Assembly: GCA_002862165.1 (NCBI GenBank)
Contig: PKCL01000474.1
Span: 1-14,179 of the forward strand
Length of the DNA stretch: 14,179 nucleotides
Reading direction: 5' to 3'
Origin: Planctomycetaceae bacterium
Lineage (GTDB): Bacteria; Planctomycetota; Planctomycetia; Pirellulales; UBA1268
The translations under genes were made by a program, and so were the position numbers. The notes beneath the pieces were generated by a model. That model saw nothing but the letters and a program-made list of their open reading frames with translations. It did no database searches and was not told the DNA's origin. Shown here piece by piece: positions 1-7,205 of this stretch (the first letter of the stretch is position 1; each line of letters starts with the position of its first letter).

Positions 1-25
1 CGGTTTTCCATCCGGCTGCGTCGTG

Positions 26-98
26 AGCTAGCGGCGGGACTTGAACCCGCAACCTGCTGATTACAAATCAGCCGCTCTGCCAATTGAGCTACGCTAGC
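26..98 (-). tRNA. tRNA-Thr (anticodon UGU)
   Basis: Read on the minus strand, this 73-base stretch folds as a complete cloverleaf. The acceptor arms GCTAGCG (98-92) and CGCTAGC (33-27) pair perfectly over 7 bp. The D arm contains AGCTCAATTGGCAGAGC. The anticodon arm is CTGATTTGTAATCAG with TGT in the loop, and the T arm carries GGTTCAAGTCC. The UGU anticodon decodes ACA and other ACN threonine codons. The discriminator base would be T (position 26) and the 3' CCA is not encoded, so CCA would be added after transcription. No second tRNA is visible in the 25 bases left before the window edge. Confidence 0.96.
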
Positions 99-627
99 GG
101 GCCTTCTGGACCGCGAACCGAACAAGTTTACGGATTCATTGGCGACGTGCAAGACGAAGGTGGCAAGACATAACCAGCAAAGAAAAGCTGGCAAACCGTA
201 TGAAATTGTTTATTCGTAAAATGGCATCAAATGCTTACAGTTGATCTTGAGTGACGAACGCAACAAAAGAAATGTTCTAAAAGAACGCATTTAACAGCCT
301 AAACCGTGTTTTTTACAAAATGCTAAGCATGTCTTTTACGTATCTAACAGATTTCAGCCTTGCCAAATGGTGAGGGTATTTCTTCAATTCGCAGTTCAAA
401 GGTGTGCAAATTGACTCAAACTGAGCATGCTGGTCGAAACAGCAGGCTGATGGCCAATTGCTTGAAATGATGGATGAAGCAGTCAATGTCGCACGAAAAG
501 CTCAATTGCACCTGGTCCTGGAATAGTCACTTATTCATGTACATTTTTCAATAAATAGTATTTTCCCGGTAATCTGACGTATTCGTTCAGATTTGATTTG
601 CCTAGGCCACTGAGAATAGAGGGTGTC
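99..627. other. gene-free region between tRNA-Thr and purU
   Basis: About 530 bases with no open reading frame resembling a protein I recognise. Visible elements are small: CCAGC/GCTGG arms (174-178 and 187-191), an inverted repeat GTTCT-AAA-AGAAC (274-286) inside A/T-rich flanks that can extend the pairing past a two-base bulge, a palindrome ATGCTAAGCAT (320-330) and the 8-base palindrome ATGTACAT (537-544). The upstream control region of purU should lie in its right part, but I could not find convincing -35 and -10 boxes. It could hide a small RNA; nothing in the sequence proves it. Confidence 0.5.
125..152 (-). promoter_or_regulatory. possible promoter of tRNA-Thr
   Basis: On the minus strand there is a -35-like TTGCAC (152-147), a 16-base spacer and a -10-like TAAACT (130-125). 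Transcription would begin some 20 bases before the mature tRNA 5' end at 98. The matches to sigma-70 hexamers are partial, so this is a candidate only. Confidence 0.3.
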
Positions 628-1527
628 ATGCAGCTACAAGTCGGCTCCAGTCATATCGCCGGGGAGACCATTCGAACTCCACATGAAATTATTCTTGTCG
701 ACTGCCCAGATGAGGTCGGTCTCATTCATAGGATTACTGGTGTATTAGCCTCTCAGCAATTCAATATCGAAAGTAACCAAGAATTTGTCGATGTAACGAC
801 ATCCCATTTTTTTTTCCGCGCGGAAGTGTCTTTGAAAACATCTTGTTCGATTGAGAGCCTAGCCCAACTAAAAAATGCTCTTACCCATATTTTACCTGAA
901 CAAGCCAATATCCGGATTGTTTCTCGTGAGTTGAGGCCTGTTGTTATTTGTGCGACTCAGGAGCTGCATTGTCTTGGCGAGTTGCTCTTGCTTGATGCTG
1001 TCGGTGAATTGCCAGGCAGAATTGTTGCCGTGATAAGCAACCACAACACATTGCGGAAGCTCGTTGAGAGATTTGATGTGCCATTTCACTTTGTACCCCA
1101 CGACAAGCTAAGCCGGGAACAACACGAGCAGCACGTAGCTCAATTAATTGATGCCTATATGCCAGATACGATCGTATTGGCGAGATATATGAGAGTCCTT
1201 ACGAATGATTTTGTTGATCGGTATTCTGGAAAATTAATTAATATTCATCATTCATTTTTGCCTGCGTTTGTAGGTGCTGCTCCTTATCATCAAGCGTTTG
1301 AACGAGGTGTGAAAGTCATTGGAGCAACAGCTCATTATGTAACAGCAGAGCTTGATGCAGGTCCGATCATCGCCCAAGATGTAATCCCAGTTGACCACAG
1401 TTTTACGGCAAAGCAGATGGCCCAAGCAGGACGTGATGTTGAGAAGAGCGTGCTTGCAAAAGCGGTTCGGCTAGTGCTTGAAGATCGCATTTTTGTACAT
1501 AGTGGCCGAACAGTCGTTTTTTCCTAA
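628..1527 (+). CDS. purU: formyltetrahydrofolate deformylase
   Basis: Hydrolyses 10-formyl-tetrahydrofolate to formate and tetrahydrofolate in the cytoplasm, balancing the one-carbon pool and supplying formate. From the ATG at 628 the protein has 299 residues, close to the usual 280-300. An N-terminal ACT-type domain (about 20-100, opening with CPDEVGLIHRITGVL) is followed by a formyltransferase domain (about 103-290). The catalytic Asn-His-Asp set of the GAR-transformylase fold is visible: N205 and H207 in INIHHSFLP and D243 in ELDAGPI, with the same 36-residue His-to-Asp spacing as GAR transformylase (H108 to D144). AVISNHNTLRKLVERFDVPF (134-153) is typical of PurU. The reading frame continues upstream to a TTG at 598, but the ATG at 628 follows AGAGGG at 618-623 (4-base spacing) and fits the family length, so I chose it. 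It stands alone; regulation is not visible. The ACT domain separates it from PurN. Confidence 0.95.
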   Translation: MQLQVGSSHIAGETIRTPHEIILVDCPDEVGLIHRITGVLASQQFNIESNQEFVDVTTSHFFFRAEVSLKTSCSIESLAQLKNALTHILPEQANIRIVSRELRPVVICATQELHCLGELLLLDAVGELPGRIVAVISNHNTLRKLVERFDVPFHFVPHDKLSREQHEQHVAQLIDAYMPDTIVLARYMRVLTNDFVDRYSGKLINIHHSFLPAFVGAAPYHQAFERGVKVIGATAHYVTAELDAGPIIAQDVIPVDHSFTAKQMAQAGRDVEKSVLAKAVRLVLEDRIFVHSGRTVVFS

Positions 1528-1637
1528 AATAAAGTGGATAAAAAGACCAAGTTCGTATTACGAGGCTGTTTTCTAGCTCATCTAGACAGTGGGTCTGAAT
1601 CAGGAATGAAGCCTTGACTGGTTTCCGGAATAAAAAG

Positions 1638-1652
1638 GTGCCGGCCCGGCAC
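1638..1652. terminator. GC-rich hairpin downstream of purU, possible terminator
   Basis: GTGCCGGCCCGGCAC is an inverted repeat with 7-bp arms around one central base; as RNA it would form a 6-bp stem with a three-base loop. It stands out in an otherwise A/T-rich spacer, is preceded by AAAAAG and followed by the T-rich ATGCTTCTTTC. It lies about 110 bases after the purU stop and before the M16 genes, so a terminator is plausible, but the T-run is interrupted. A protein-binding palindrome is the alternative. Confidence 0.35.
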
Positions 1653-1660
1653 ATGCTTCT

Positions 1661-1691
1661 TTCACATGGTTGTTGGACAACGCGTTATAAC
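1661..1691 (+). promoter_or_regulatory. possible promoter of the M16 peptidase cluster
   Basis: A -35-like TTCACA (1661-1666) and a -10-like TATAAC (1686-1691) each match the sigma-70 consensus at five of six positions. The 19-base spacer is longer than ideal. It lies just after the GC-rich hairpin and 70 bases before the chosen start of the first M16 gene, a sensible place for the promoter of the three-gene cluster. Candidate only. Confidence 0.3.
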
Positions 1692-1762
1692 TACGCATGG
1701 TTGGCTAACTTAATCTTTAGCCCTGATTCAATATGAAGTATTTCTGGGAAGCAGGTTTGAGT

Positions 1763-3343
1763 ATGCGTTGGCGAGTATTGTTCCGATTGGTTGTTGTTTC
1801 GACACTCATTGGTTGTATGAATACGGCTGCCGCTCAGAAAGTAGCTGTCGAAGAGTTTACCTTACCGAATGGAATGCAGTTTTTGCTTGTTCCGAGGTCG
1901 GATCAGCCAAATGTTGTAAGTGCTGGCTGGGTAGCTCGTGTTGGCAGCGTGAATGAACGCCCGGGGATTACTGGCATCAGTCATTTTTTTGAGCACATGA
2001 TGTTCAAAGGAACAAACACCATTGGAACTCGAAATCCCGATAAAGATCGTACCTTTCGAGTTGAGCAGAAAAAGGTGCGAGACCAGATGAATCAACTCGT
2101 ACTCAACGAGCAGTACGAGCGGTTTCGTAACGGCGAGATAGATGATCCCTGGGATCCGGTAAATGATACGCCGCGGCTCAAAAGTTTACGTACAAAACTC
2201 GACACACTGATTCGTGCCCAGCAGGGTCGAGGAAAAGCTGGGCCTGCTACGGCAACTATTGTGAAAGATGAATTTGATCAGGTTTATACAAAGGCGGGTG
2301 GGAGTGGTATGAACGCTTTTACAAGCTATGACCTGACGTGTTACTTCATCACTGTTCCATCAAACAAGCTGGAATTATGGGCATGGATGGAGAGCGATCG
2401 CTTAAATGATAGTGTTTTTCGTGAGTTCTACTCTGAACGCAATGTTGTTCATGAAGAGAGACGACTTCGTACAGACAGTACTCCAACGGGTCGATTTCAA
2501 GAGCAGTTCAACTCAATGTTCTGGGCCTCATGCGGTTATTCTTGGCCTGTTATTGGGTGGCCAAGTGACCTGAACAGCTATACCTTCGAGCAGGCTCAGG
2601 TTTATTGGAATACGTACTATCGCCCTGGAAACCTTTTTGGTGTTGTCGTTGGTGATTTCGATCCAAAGCAGGTGAAAAAATATATTAAGCAGTATTTTTC
2701 ACGACTTGATCCAGGAAAAAATAAATTGCCTCCTGTCGTAACACTTGAAGTTGAGCAAATGGCTGAACAGCGAATGAAGGCATTGGGTGATTTCCCGCCA
2801 ACAATTGAAGTTCGTTACCATACGGTACCCGCTGGCCATAGAGACAGTTATCCTCTCGATATGCTTGCGGAGGTGCTCAACGAGCGAACAGGCCGGCTCT
2901 ATACCAGTATGGTAGAGGGCCGTGGTATTGCCGCTACAGCATCGGCAGGGTCTGATACACGCAAGTATGCAGGCCTTTTTTCTTTCGATGCCATGACTCG
3001 TGGGGATGCAACCCCGGAGCAACTTGAACAGGCCTGGTATGAGGAGTTGATAAAACTGCAGACTGAGAAGTTGCCAGAGCGGGAACTTCGTAAAGTGAAG
3101 AATCGTGTTGCAGCATCGAATTACCGCAGGCTCGAGAATAACATGTCACTGCTCATCCAGTTGGCTTTTAGCGAGGCTTTACTTGATTGGGAAGAGATTA
3201 ATGACGGTCCTGCGAAGTACGAATCAGTAACGGCCGAAGACATTCAGAGAGTCGCAAAAAAGTATTTCGATGAGACGAATCGAAGCGTTGCAATTTATCG
3301 AAGAGATACGGAACAGGTTGCAGAAAAGGGGGCTGGAAAATGA
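1763..3343 (+). CDS. exported M16 family zinc metallopeptidase, catalytic chain
   Basis: A pitrilysin/insulinase-family (M16) endopeptidase; substrate unknown. The inverted zinc motif HFFEH is at residues 74-78 counted from the ATG at 1763, and ERNVVHEE follows at 225-232. By comparison with pitrilysin (ERNAVNAE), E232 is the third zinc ligand and E225 the conserved supporting Glu. H78 and E232 are 154 residues apart, against 77 in pitrilysin, because of an insertion of about 77 residues (roughly 90-180) rich in charged, helix-forming sequence. A second M16-type domain starts near 295. The N-terminus is an export signal with a lipobox-like LIGC; an alternative cut is after NTAAA. No ribosome site precedes the in-frame ATG at 1733, while AGCAGG lies 7 bases before 1763, so I prefer the later start (526 residues, against 536). 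The stop overlaps the next start as ATGA, so the two products are probably translated together and form one complex. Confidence 0.9.
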   Translation: MRWRVLFRLVVVSTLIGCMNTAAAQKVAVEEFTLPNGMQFLLVPRSDQPNVVSAGWVARVGSVNERPGITGISHFFEHMMFKGTNTIGTRNPDKDRTFRVEQKKVRDQMNQLVLNEQYERFRNGEIDDPWDPVNDTPRLKSLRTKLDTLIRAQQGRGKAGPATATIVKDEFDQVYTKAGGSGMNAFTSYDLTCYFITVPSNKLELWAWMESDRLNDSVFREFYSERNVVHEERRLRTDSTPTGRFQEQFNSMFWASCGYSWPVIGWPSDLNSYTFEQAQVYWNTYYRPGNLFGVVVGDFDPKQVKKYIKQYFSRLDPGKNKLPPVVTLEVEQMAEQRMKALGDFPPTIEVRYHTVPAGHRDSYPLDMLAEVLNERTGRLYTSMVEGRGIAATASAGSDTRKYAGLFSFDAMTRGDATPEQLEQAWYEELIKLQTEKLPERELRKVKNRVAASNYRRLENNMSLLIQLAFSEALLDWEEINDGPAKYESVTAEDIQRVAKKYFDETNRSVAIYRRDTEQVAEKGAGK

Positions 3344-4842
3344 ATTATTTGGTATTTAAAAACACCGTGTGCGCGCACCTGATATCTGGAATTTTCGCCA
3401 TGAACTTGTTTTGTGCAACGCCAGTCTCTGCTATTCCTCCGCGTCCTGAAGCGATTGAATTTCAGAAACTTGAGTTTACACCGCCGCGTGCAACTGATTT
3501 CCGCAGAATGCTTTCGGACGGAACCATTGTTTTTGTAGCCGAGTCTCACGAATTTCCACTCATAAAACTTTCAATTACGTTTAAAGGAGGGGACTCACTC
3601 GACCCAGAGAGTACTCCAGGACTGGCATCTGTCATGGCGAGAATGGTTCGTGAGGGTGGTGCAGGCGATATGAAGCCCGGAATGTTTGATGAGACTCTCG
3701 ATTTTCTTGCAACAGAGGTTTCAGTCTCAGCCGGAAACACTTTTACGACAGCACGAATGAACTCGTTGAGTGATAATTTTGATGAAAGTCTTAATCTGTT
3801 CGTAACCATGCTAAGAAAGCCTGCTTTTGACAAACAGCGACTCGAGGTCGCAAAGGCACGTTTGCTTGAGTCTTTAAAACAACGCAATGACAATGCTTCA
3901 TCAATACTCGGTCGGGAGTGGAAGGCTATGCTCTACGGCCGCACGCACTTCGAAGCAAGCCAGCCGACAGCATCAAGTGTCGAGGCAATTCGTCGAGAGC
4001 AACTTCAAACAATTCATCAAAAGATTATTCATCCGGGGAATATGATTGTTGCCGTCTCTGGTGATTTTGCGATTGAAGAAATCCTGGAAAAGCTCACAAA
4101 GGCTTTCAATGGTTGGGAATCGGGGGCTGTAGATGCAAGCCCAGAAATTCCAAAAGCAGTGCTCGTACCCGGACTCTATCATGTTCAGAAAGACATTCCG
4201 CAGGGGAAGGTCGTACTTGGTAAGCGTGGAATAGTTCGTGACGATCCCGATGCAATCCCCTTACTTTTGTTGAATGAGATTCTTGGTGCAGGTGGATTCA
4301 CAAGCAGACTCATGCAGAAAGTCCGCAGTAATGAAGGTCTTGCCTATTCAGTTCGATCGATTCTCTCTCAACGTGTCGATTATCCAGGGGCATTTCAGGC
4401 AACATTTGAAAGCAAAAATCCGACTGTAGCACTAGCTACAAAAATTGTTCTCGGAGAAATAGCCCTGATTCGCGATCAGCCAGTGAGCGATGCAGAAATT
4501 GAGGTCGCAAAGCAGGGTCTCATAGAAACTTTTCCTCGTCAGTTTGAGAGCAAGCCGGCGACGCTTCAGGTTTTTGTAAACGATGAGTGGACAAATCGGC
4601 CAAAAGATTATTGGCGCAACTTTCGTGAGAAAGTGAGTTCAGTAACAAAAGAAGACCTGTTGAGAGTGGCCCAAAAGCATCTTGATCCCTCGCAGATGGC
4701 AATTCTTGTTGTTGGTAATTGGGAAGCGATTGCCCCGGGAGACCTTGAGGGAAGGGCAACAATGAAAGATTTTTTTGGCGGGGATGTCAAGCATTTACCT
4801 CTTCGGGATCCGCTCACGCTTGATCCACTCCCACTTGATTAA
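3340..4842 (+). CDS. exported M16 family protein lacking zinc ligands, partner chain
   Basis: Second M16 chain of 500 residues, translationally coupled to the preceding peptidase by an ATGA overlap. An N-terminal export signal ends near PVSA (residue 31). Where catalytic chains have HxxEH this one reads SVMAR (97-101, after GLA), so it cannot bind zinc in the usual way. The C-terminal half keeps GAGGFTSRLMQKVRSNEGL followed by AYS (317-338), the Arg/Tyr substrate-binding region typical of the non-catalytic partner in bacterial M16B pairs. Family knowledge: such pairs form heterodimers in which this chain supports binding of the peptide, as in mitochondrial processing peptidase. The role here as subunit of an exported protease is inferred from pairing and motifs. 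Residues 430-470 (SVTKEDLLRVAQKHLDP) are also typical of the M16 C-terminal domain. Length and motif order are normal; no frameshift seen. Confidence 0.9.
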   Translation: MNYLVFKNTVCAHLISGIFAMNLFCATPVSAIPPRPEAIEFQKLEFTPPRATDFRRMLSDGTIVFVAESHEFPLIKLSITFKGGDSLDPESTPGLASVMARMVREGGAGDMKPGMFDETLDFLATEVSVSAGNTFTTARMNSLSDNFDESLNLFVTMLRKPAFDKQRLEVAKARLLESLKQRNDNASSILGREWKAMLYGRTHFEASQPTASSVEAIRREQLQTIHQKIIHPGNMIVAVSGDFAIEEILEKLTKAFNGWESGAVDASPEIPKAVLVPGLYHVQKDIPQGKVVLGKRGIVRDDPDAIPLLLLNEILGAGGFTSRLMQKVRSNEGLAYSVRSILSQRVDYPGAFQATFESKNPTVALATKIVLGEIALIRDQPVSDAEIEVAKQGLIETFPRQFESKPATLQVFVNDEWTNRPKDYWRNFREKVSSVTKEDLLRVAQKHLDPSQMAILVVGNWEAIAPGDLEGRATMKDFFGGDVKHLPLRDPLTLDPLPLD

Positions 4843-4866
4843 TTCAAAGTCTCGTAGTATTCGGGG

Positions 4867-5976
4867 ATGGATGAAACAAAACAGAAACTATTGACCATGG
4901 CGACACTTCTTGAATCGCTACCTCCGGCTCGGCCTGCAGAACTTCACGCAACTTCAATCGCAAAAAATATTTCTGGAAAGCATGTCCTAGCTACAACAAT
5001 TGGTCGGGGGCAGGCTGCGATTACCATTGCTGAGACGCAACCAGAAGTCAATGTGAGCCTCTGGTTCCATGATCAGTATCAGCAGCAGTTGTTGGTCAGG
5101 GCATTACAGGAGCTACCAACACAATTAAGTCTTTATTGTGAAGCCGATCCGCCGCCAAGCTCACATGGAGGTCAGTATGATCTTGCAATATTGCCTTTTT
5201 TCAAATCTGGGGAAGCTGAATTTACTCGTGACGTATTGCAGTCTGCCTTTCAGTCGTTGGCTATTGGTGGCCACTTAGTTTCCGCAATAGATAATCCCAA
5301 CGACAAATGGTTACGATCACAGCTAGCAGCTACTGGTGAAACGGTGCGAGTACGTTCTGATTCATCAGAAAAGCCGACGACGGTGTGCTACATACTGCAG
5401 AAGACACGGCCGTCAAAAAAAGTGAGAGACTTTACTAGTAAGGTTGTGTTCCGTGACGGAGAACGTTTGCTTACAGCAATTACTCGTCCGGGTGTTTTCG
5501 CACATCGTCGGATTGACCCAGCGGCACGACACCTGCTCAACGCTGTGGATCTTGCTAGTGGTGCCCATGTGCTTGAGATAGGCTGTGGATCAGGCTGCGT
5601 CAGTTTGGGTCTCGCCGCGAGGGATTCTTCAATCGATGTTTACGCAATCGACTCCTCAGCACGCGCTGTGAGCTGCCTGCAACAATCGGCAGCCGAAAAT
5701 GAGTTATTCAACATCACGGCTTCGCTTGAGGCTCAAGGAGCGGTGCCTGATCTCGGATGCTACGATCTCGTACTTGCAAACCCACCTTATTACTCAGACT
5801 TCCGAATCGCTGAAATGTTTGTTGAATCAGCTCGAGCCGCTCTCGCACCTGGCGGTACGCTTCTTCTGGTGACAAAGCAACCCGTTTGGTATCTCGAGCA
5901 GCTTCCCCGGACTTGGAATGATGTTGCGCAGGAACTTGTGAAGGGTTATCACCTTATCGAGGCGGTACGGCCGTAA
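4867..5976 (+). CDS. RsmC/RlmG-like rRNA guanine-N2 methyltransferase
   Basis: A class I S-adenosylmethionine-dependent methyltransferase of 369 residues with the two-domain plan of RsmC (16S rRNA m2G1207) and RlmG (23S rRNA m2G1835). The N-terminal half (about 20-180) looks like a degenerate Rossmann domain without a clear SAM motif. The C-terminal half has GVFAHRRIDPAARHLL (209-224), matching the GVFS-type entry of the MTS domain, then SAM motif I VLEIGCGSG (235-243), an acidic D262 at the end of the next strand, and catalytic LANPPYYSD (303-311); NPPY is the signature of amino-group methylation. Which rRNA base it modifies cannot be read from the sequence. It begins 24 bases after the second M16 gene and is probably cotranscribed, though no functional link is obvious. 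The ATG at 4867 directly follows GGGG; an in-frame ATG at 4897 is possible. A Hen1- or HemK-type enzyme is less likely given the N-terminal domain. Confidence 0.82.
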   Translation: MDETKQKLLTMATLLESLPPARPAELHATSIAKNISGKHVLATTIGRGQAAITIAETQPEVNVSLWFHDQYQQQLLVRALQELPTQLSLYCEADPPPSSHGGQYDLAILPFFKSGEAEFTRDVLQSAFQSLAIGGHLVSAIDNPNDKWLRSQLAATGETVRVRSDSSEKPTTVCYILQKTRPSKKVRDFTSKVVFRDGERLLTAITRPGVFAHRRIDPAARHLLNAVDLASGAHVLEIGCGSGCVSLGLAARDSSIDVYAIDSSARAVSCLQQSAAENELFNITASLEAQGAVPDLGCYDLVLANPPYYSDFRIAEMFVESARAALAPGGTLLLVTKQPVWYLEQLPRTWNDVAQELVKGYHLIEAVRP

Positions 5977-5995
5977 TCATCAAACTTGACATTTT

Positions 5996-7129
5996 CTAAC
6001 GATTCACATGAATTGTCGTTGCTGGTGGAAAGCCATTAAAATGAGTCGAACTGGCTGCGGAATACGCCCCGATTGTATTGCTGTAGAGATAGTCTCCCAT
6101 TTTTAGATCAGGCAGTTGCTCTGCAAGGCTAATTGTATCGAGTGCGTCGCACGTAGGGCCAAAGACAGCACAGAGTTGAGTTGGTCCAGATTTAAAACTT
6201 TTCATACGATAGGTGCAGTGGTCAAAAATAATGCCCGAATAGGTGTGGTAAACACCGTCATCAACGTAGTAACACAGTTTATCGCTACGCACTGCTTTTC
6301 CAATAATTTTTGAAACAGCAGATCCCGCTGAGGCCACAAGAAAACGGCCTGGCTCGGCAAGAATCTCAACTGTTTTTGGGAAGAGACGATCAATTTCGTA
6401 GTTTATTTTTTTTGCTAAGGAACTAATCTTAGGCACACTTTTGTCGTAAGCAGCAGGAAAACCACCACCGATATCAAGCAACTGCAGATTAAAACCTCGT
6501 GATTTTGCCTCAGCAAAAATACTAGCAGAAAGGTGAAGTGCCTGAATGTAATTTTCAGGATTCGTGCACTGACTGCCCACGTGAAAAGATAATCCTTCGA
6601 CTGTAAGTCCGTGGTCATGCGCGCGAGTTATCAATTGAACAGCTTCGCCAGGCAGTGCGCCGAATTTACTTGATAACTCAACCATAGACCCTGTGTTCGG
6701 CACACGAAGCCGAAGAGCGAGCCCAGCGTTTGGCGCATGTTTCGCTATTTTCTTGATTTCTTCTTCGTTGTCGTAGGTTACAAGTGGTTTGTAACGATCA
6801 AGTTCACGGAGTGTTTCAACAGGTTTGATTGGATTGGCATAAATAATTTTGTCCCAAATAAAATCTTGACGTTCTTGGGAGGGTAGATCGGCAATGAAAC
6901 GATAGACGGTGTGAAATTCCTGCATGCTGGCGACATCAAAACTACCACCAAGTTTGTAAAATGTTTCTACAACAGCGGGATCACTATTTACCTTGACCGC
7001 GTAGTAGGTCTGTATTCGCGGAAAATGTTTATGAAACAGTGCATAGTTTTTCCGTAGTTCCGCATGGTCAATGACAAACAGAGGTGTGCCATGAGCCTTG
7101 GCTAAGTTGAGCAAGGTCTTTTTATTCAT
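5996..7129 (-). CDS. ornithine decarboxylase-like PLP enzyme (fold type III)
   Basis: Probably converts ornithine to putrescine in the cytoplasm. The 377-residue protein has the alanine-racemase-type barrel plus C-terminal beta domain. YYAVKVNSDP (42-51) holds the PLP lysine K46, HVGSQ is at 183-187, the glycine loop LDIGGGFPA at 218-226, the phosphate-binding EPGR at 259-262, VDDGVYH at 289-295, and GPTCDALD (324-331) carries C327, the counterpart of the catalytic Cys of eukaryotic-type ODC. The GPTCD signature and the length point to ODC or lysine/ornithine decarboxylase rather than diaminopimelate decarboxylase (normally over 400 residues) or carboxynorspermidine decarboxylase. It lies 76 bases downstream of homospermidine synthase in the same direction, and putrescine is that enzyme's substrate, which supports the assignment. 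Its stop is only 19 bases from the stop of the convergent methyltransferase, with no hairpin between. Some lysine decarboxylase activity cannot be excluded. Confidence 0.88.
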   Translation of the reverse strand: MNKKTLLNLAKAHGTPLFVIDHAELRKNYALFHKHFPRIQTYYAVKVNSDPAVVETFYKLGGSFDVASMQEFHTVYRFIADLPSQERQDFIWDKIIYANPIKPVETLRELDRYKPLVTYDNEEEIKKIAKHAPNAGLALRLRVPNTGSMVELSSKFGALPGEAVQLITRAHDHGLTVEGLSFHVGSQCTNPENYIQALHLSASIFAEAKSRGFNLQLLDIGGGFPAAYDKSVPKISSLAKKINYEIDRLFPKTVEILAEPGRFLVASAGSAVSKIIGKAVRSDKLCYYVDDGVYHTYSGIIFDHCTYRMKSFKSGPTQLCAVFGPTCDALDTISLAEQLPDLKMGDYLYSNTIGAYSAASSTHFNGFPPATTIHVNR

Positions 7130-7205
7130 TCGGACGTTGCCTCATAGAGAGAAATAAAGAATGCAGTGCGTGAACGCGTAGGTTTTTCTTGATAAGACAA
7201 AGCGG

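Noticed and set aside
467..526. A 19-codon reading frame starting with two Met codons and ending at TAG, with helix-like composition
   Set aside because: Too short, no ribosome binding site, no recognised family; the coding look may be chance or the end of a decayed gene.
3546..3893. 115-residue minus-strand frame opposite the second M16 gene
   Set aside because: Antisense shadow of a well-supported gene.
5996..7129. Diaminopimelate decarboxylase (lysA)
   Set aside because: Length of 377 residues, the GPTCDALD motif and the neighbouring homospermidine synthase favour ornithine decarboxylase.
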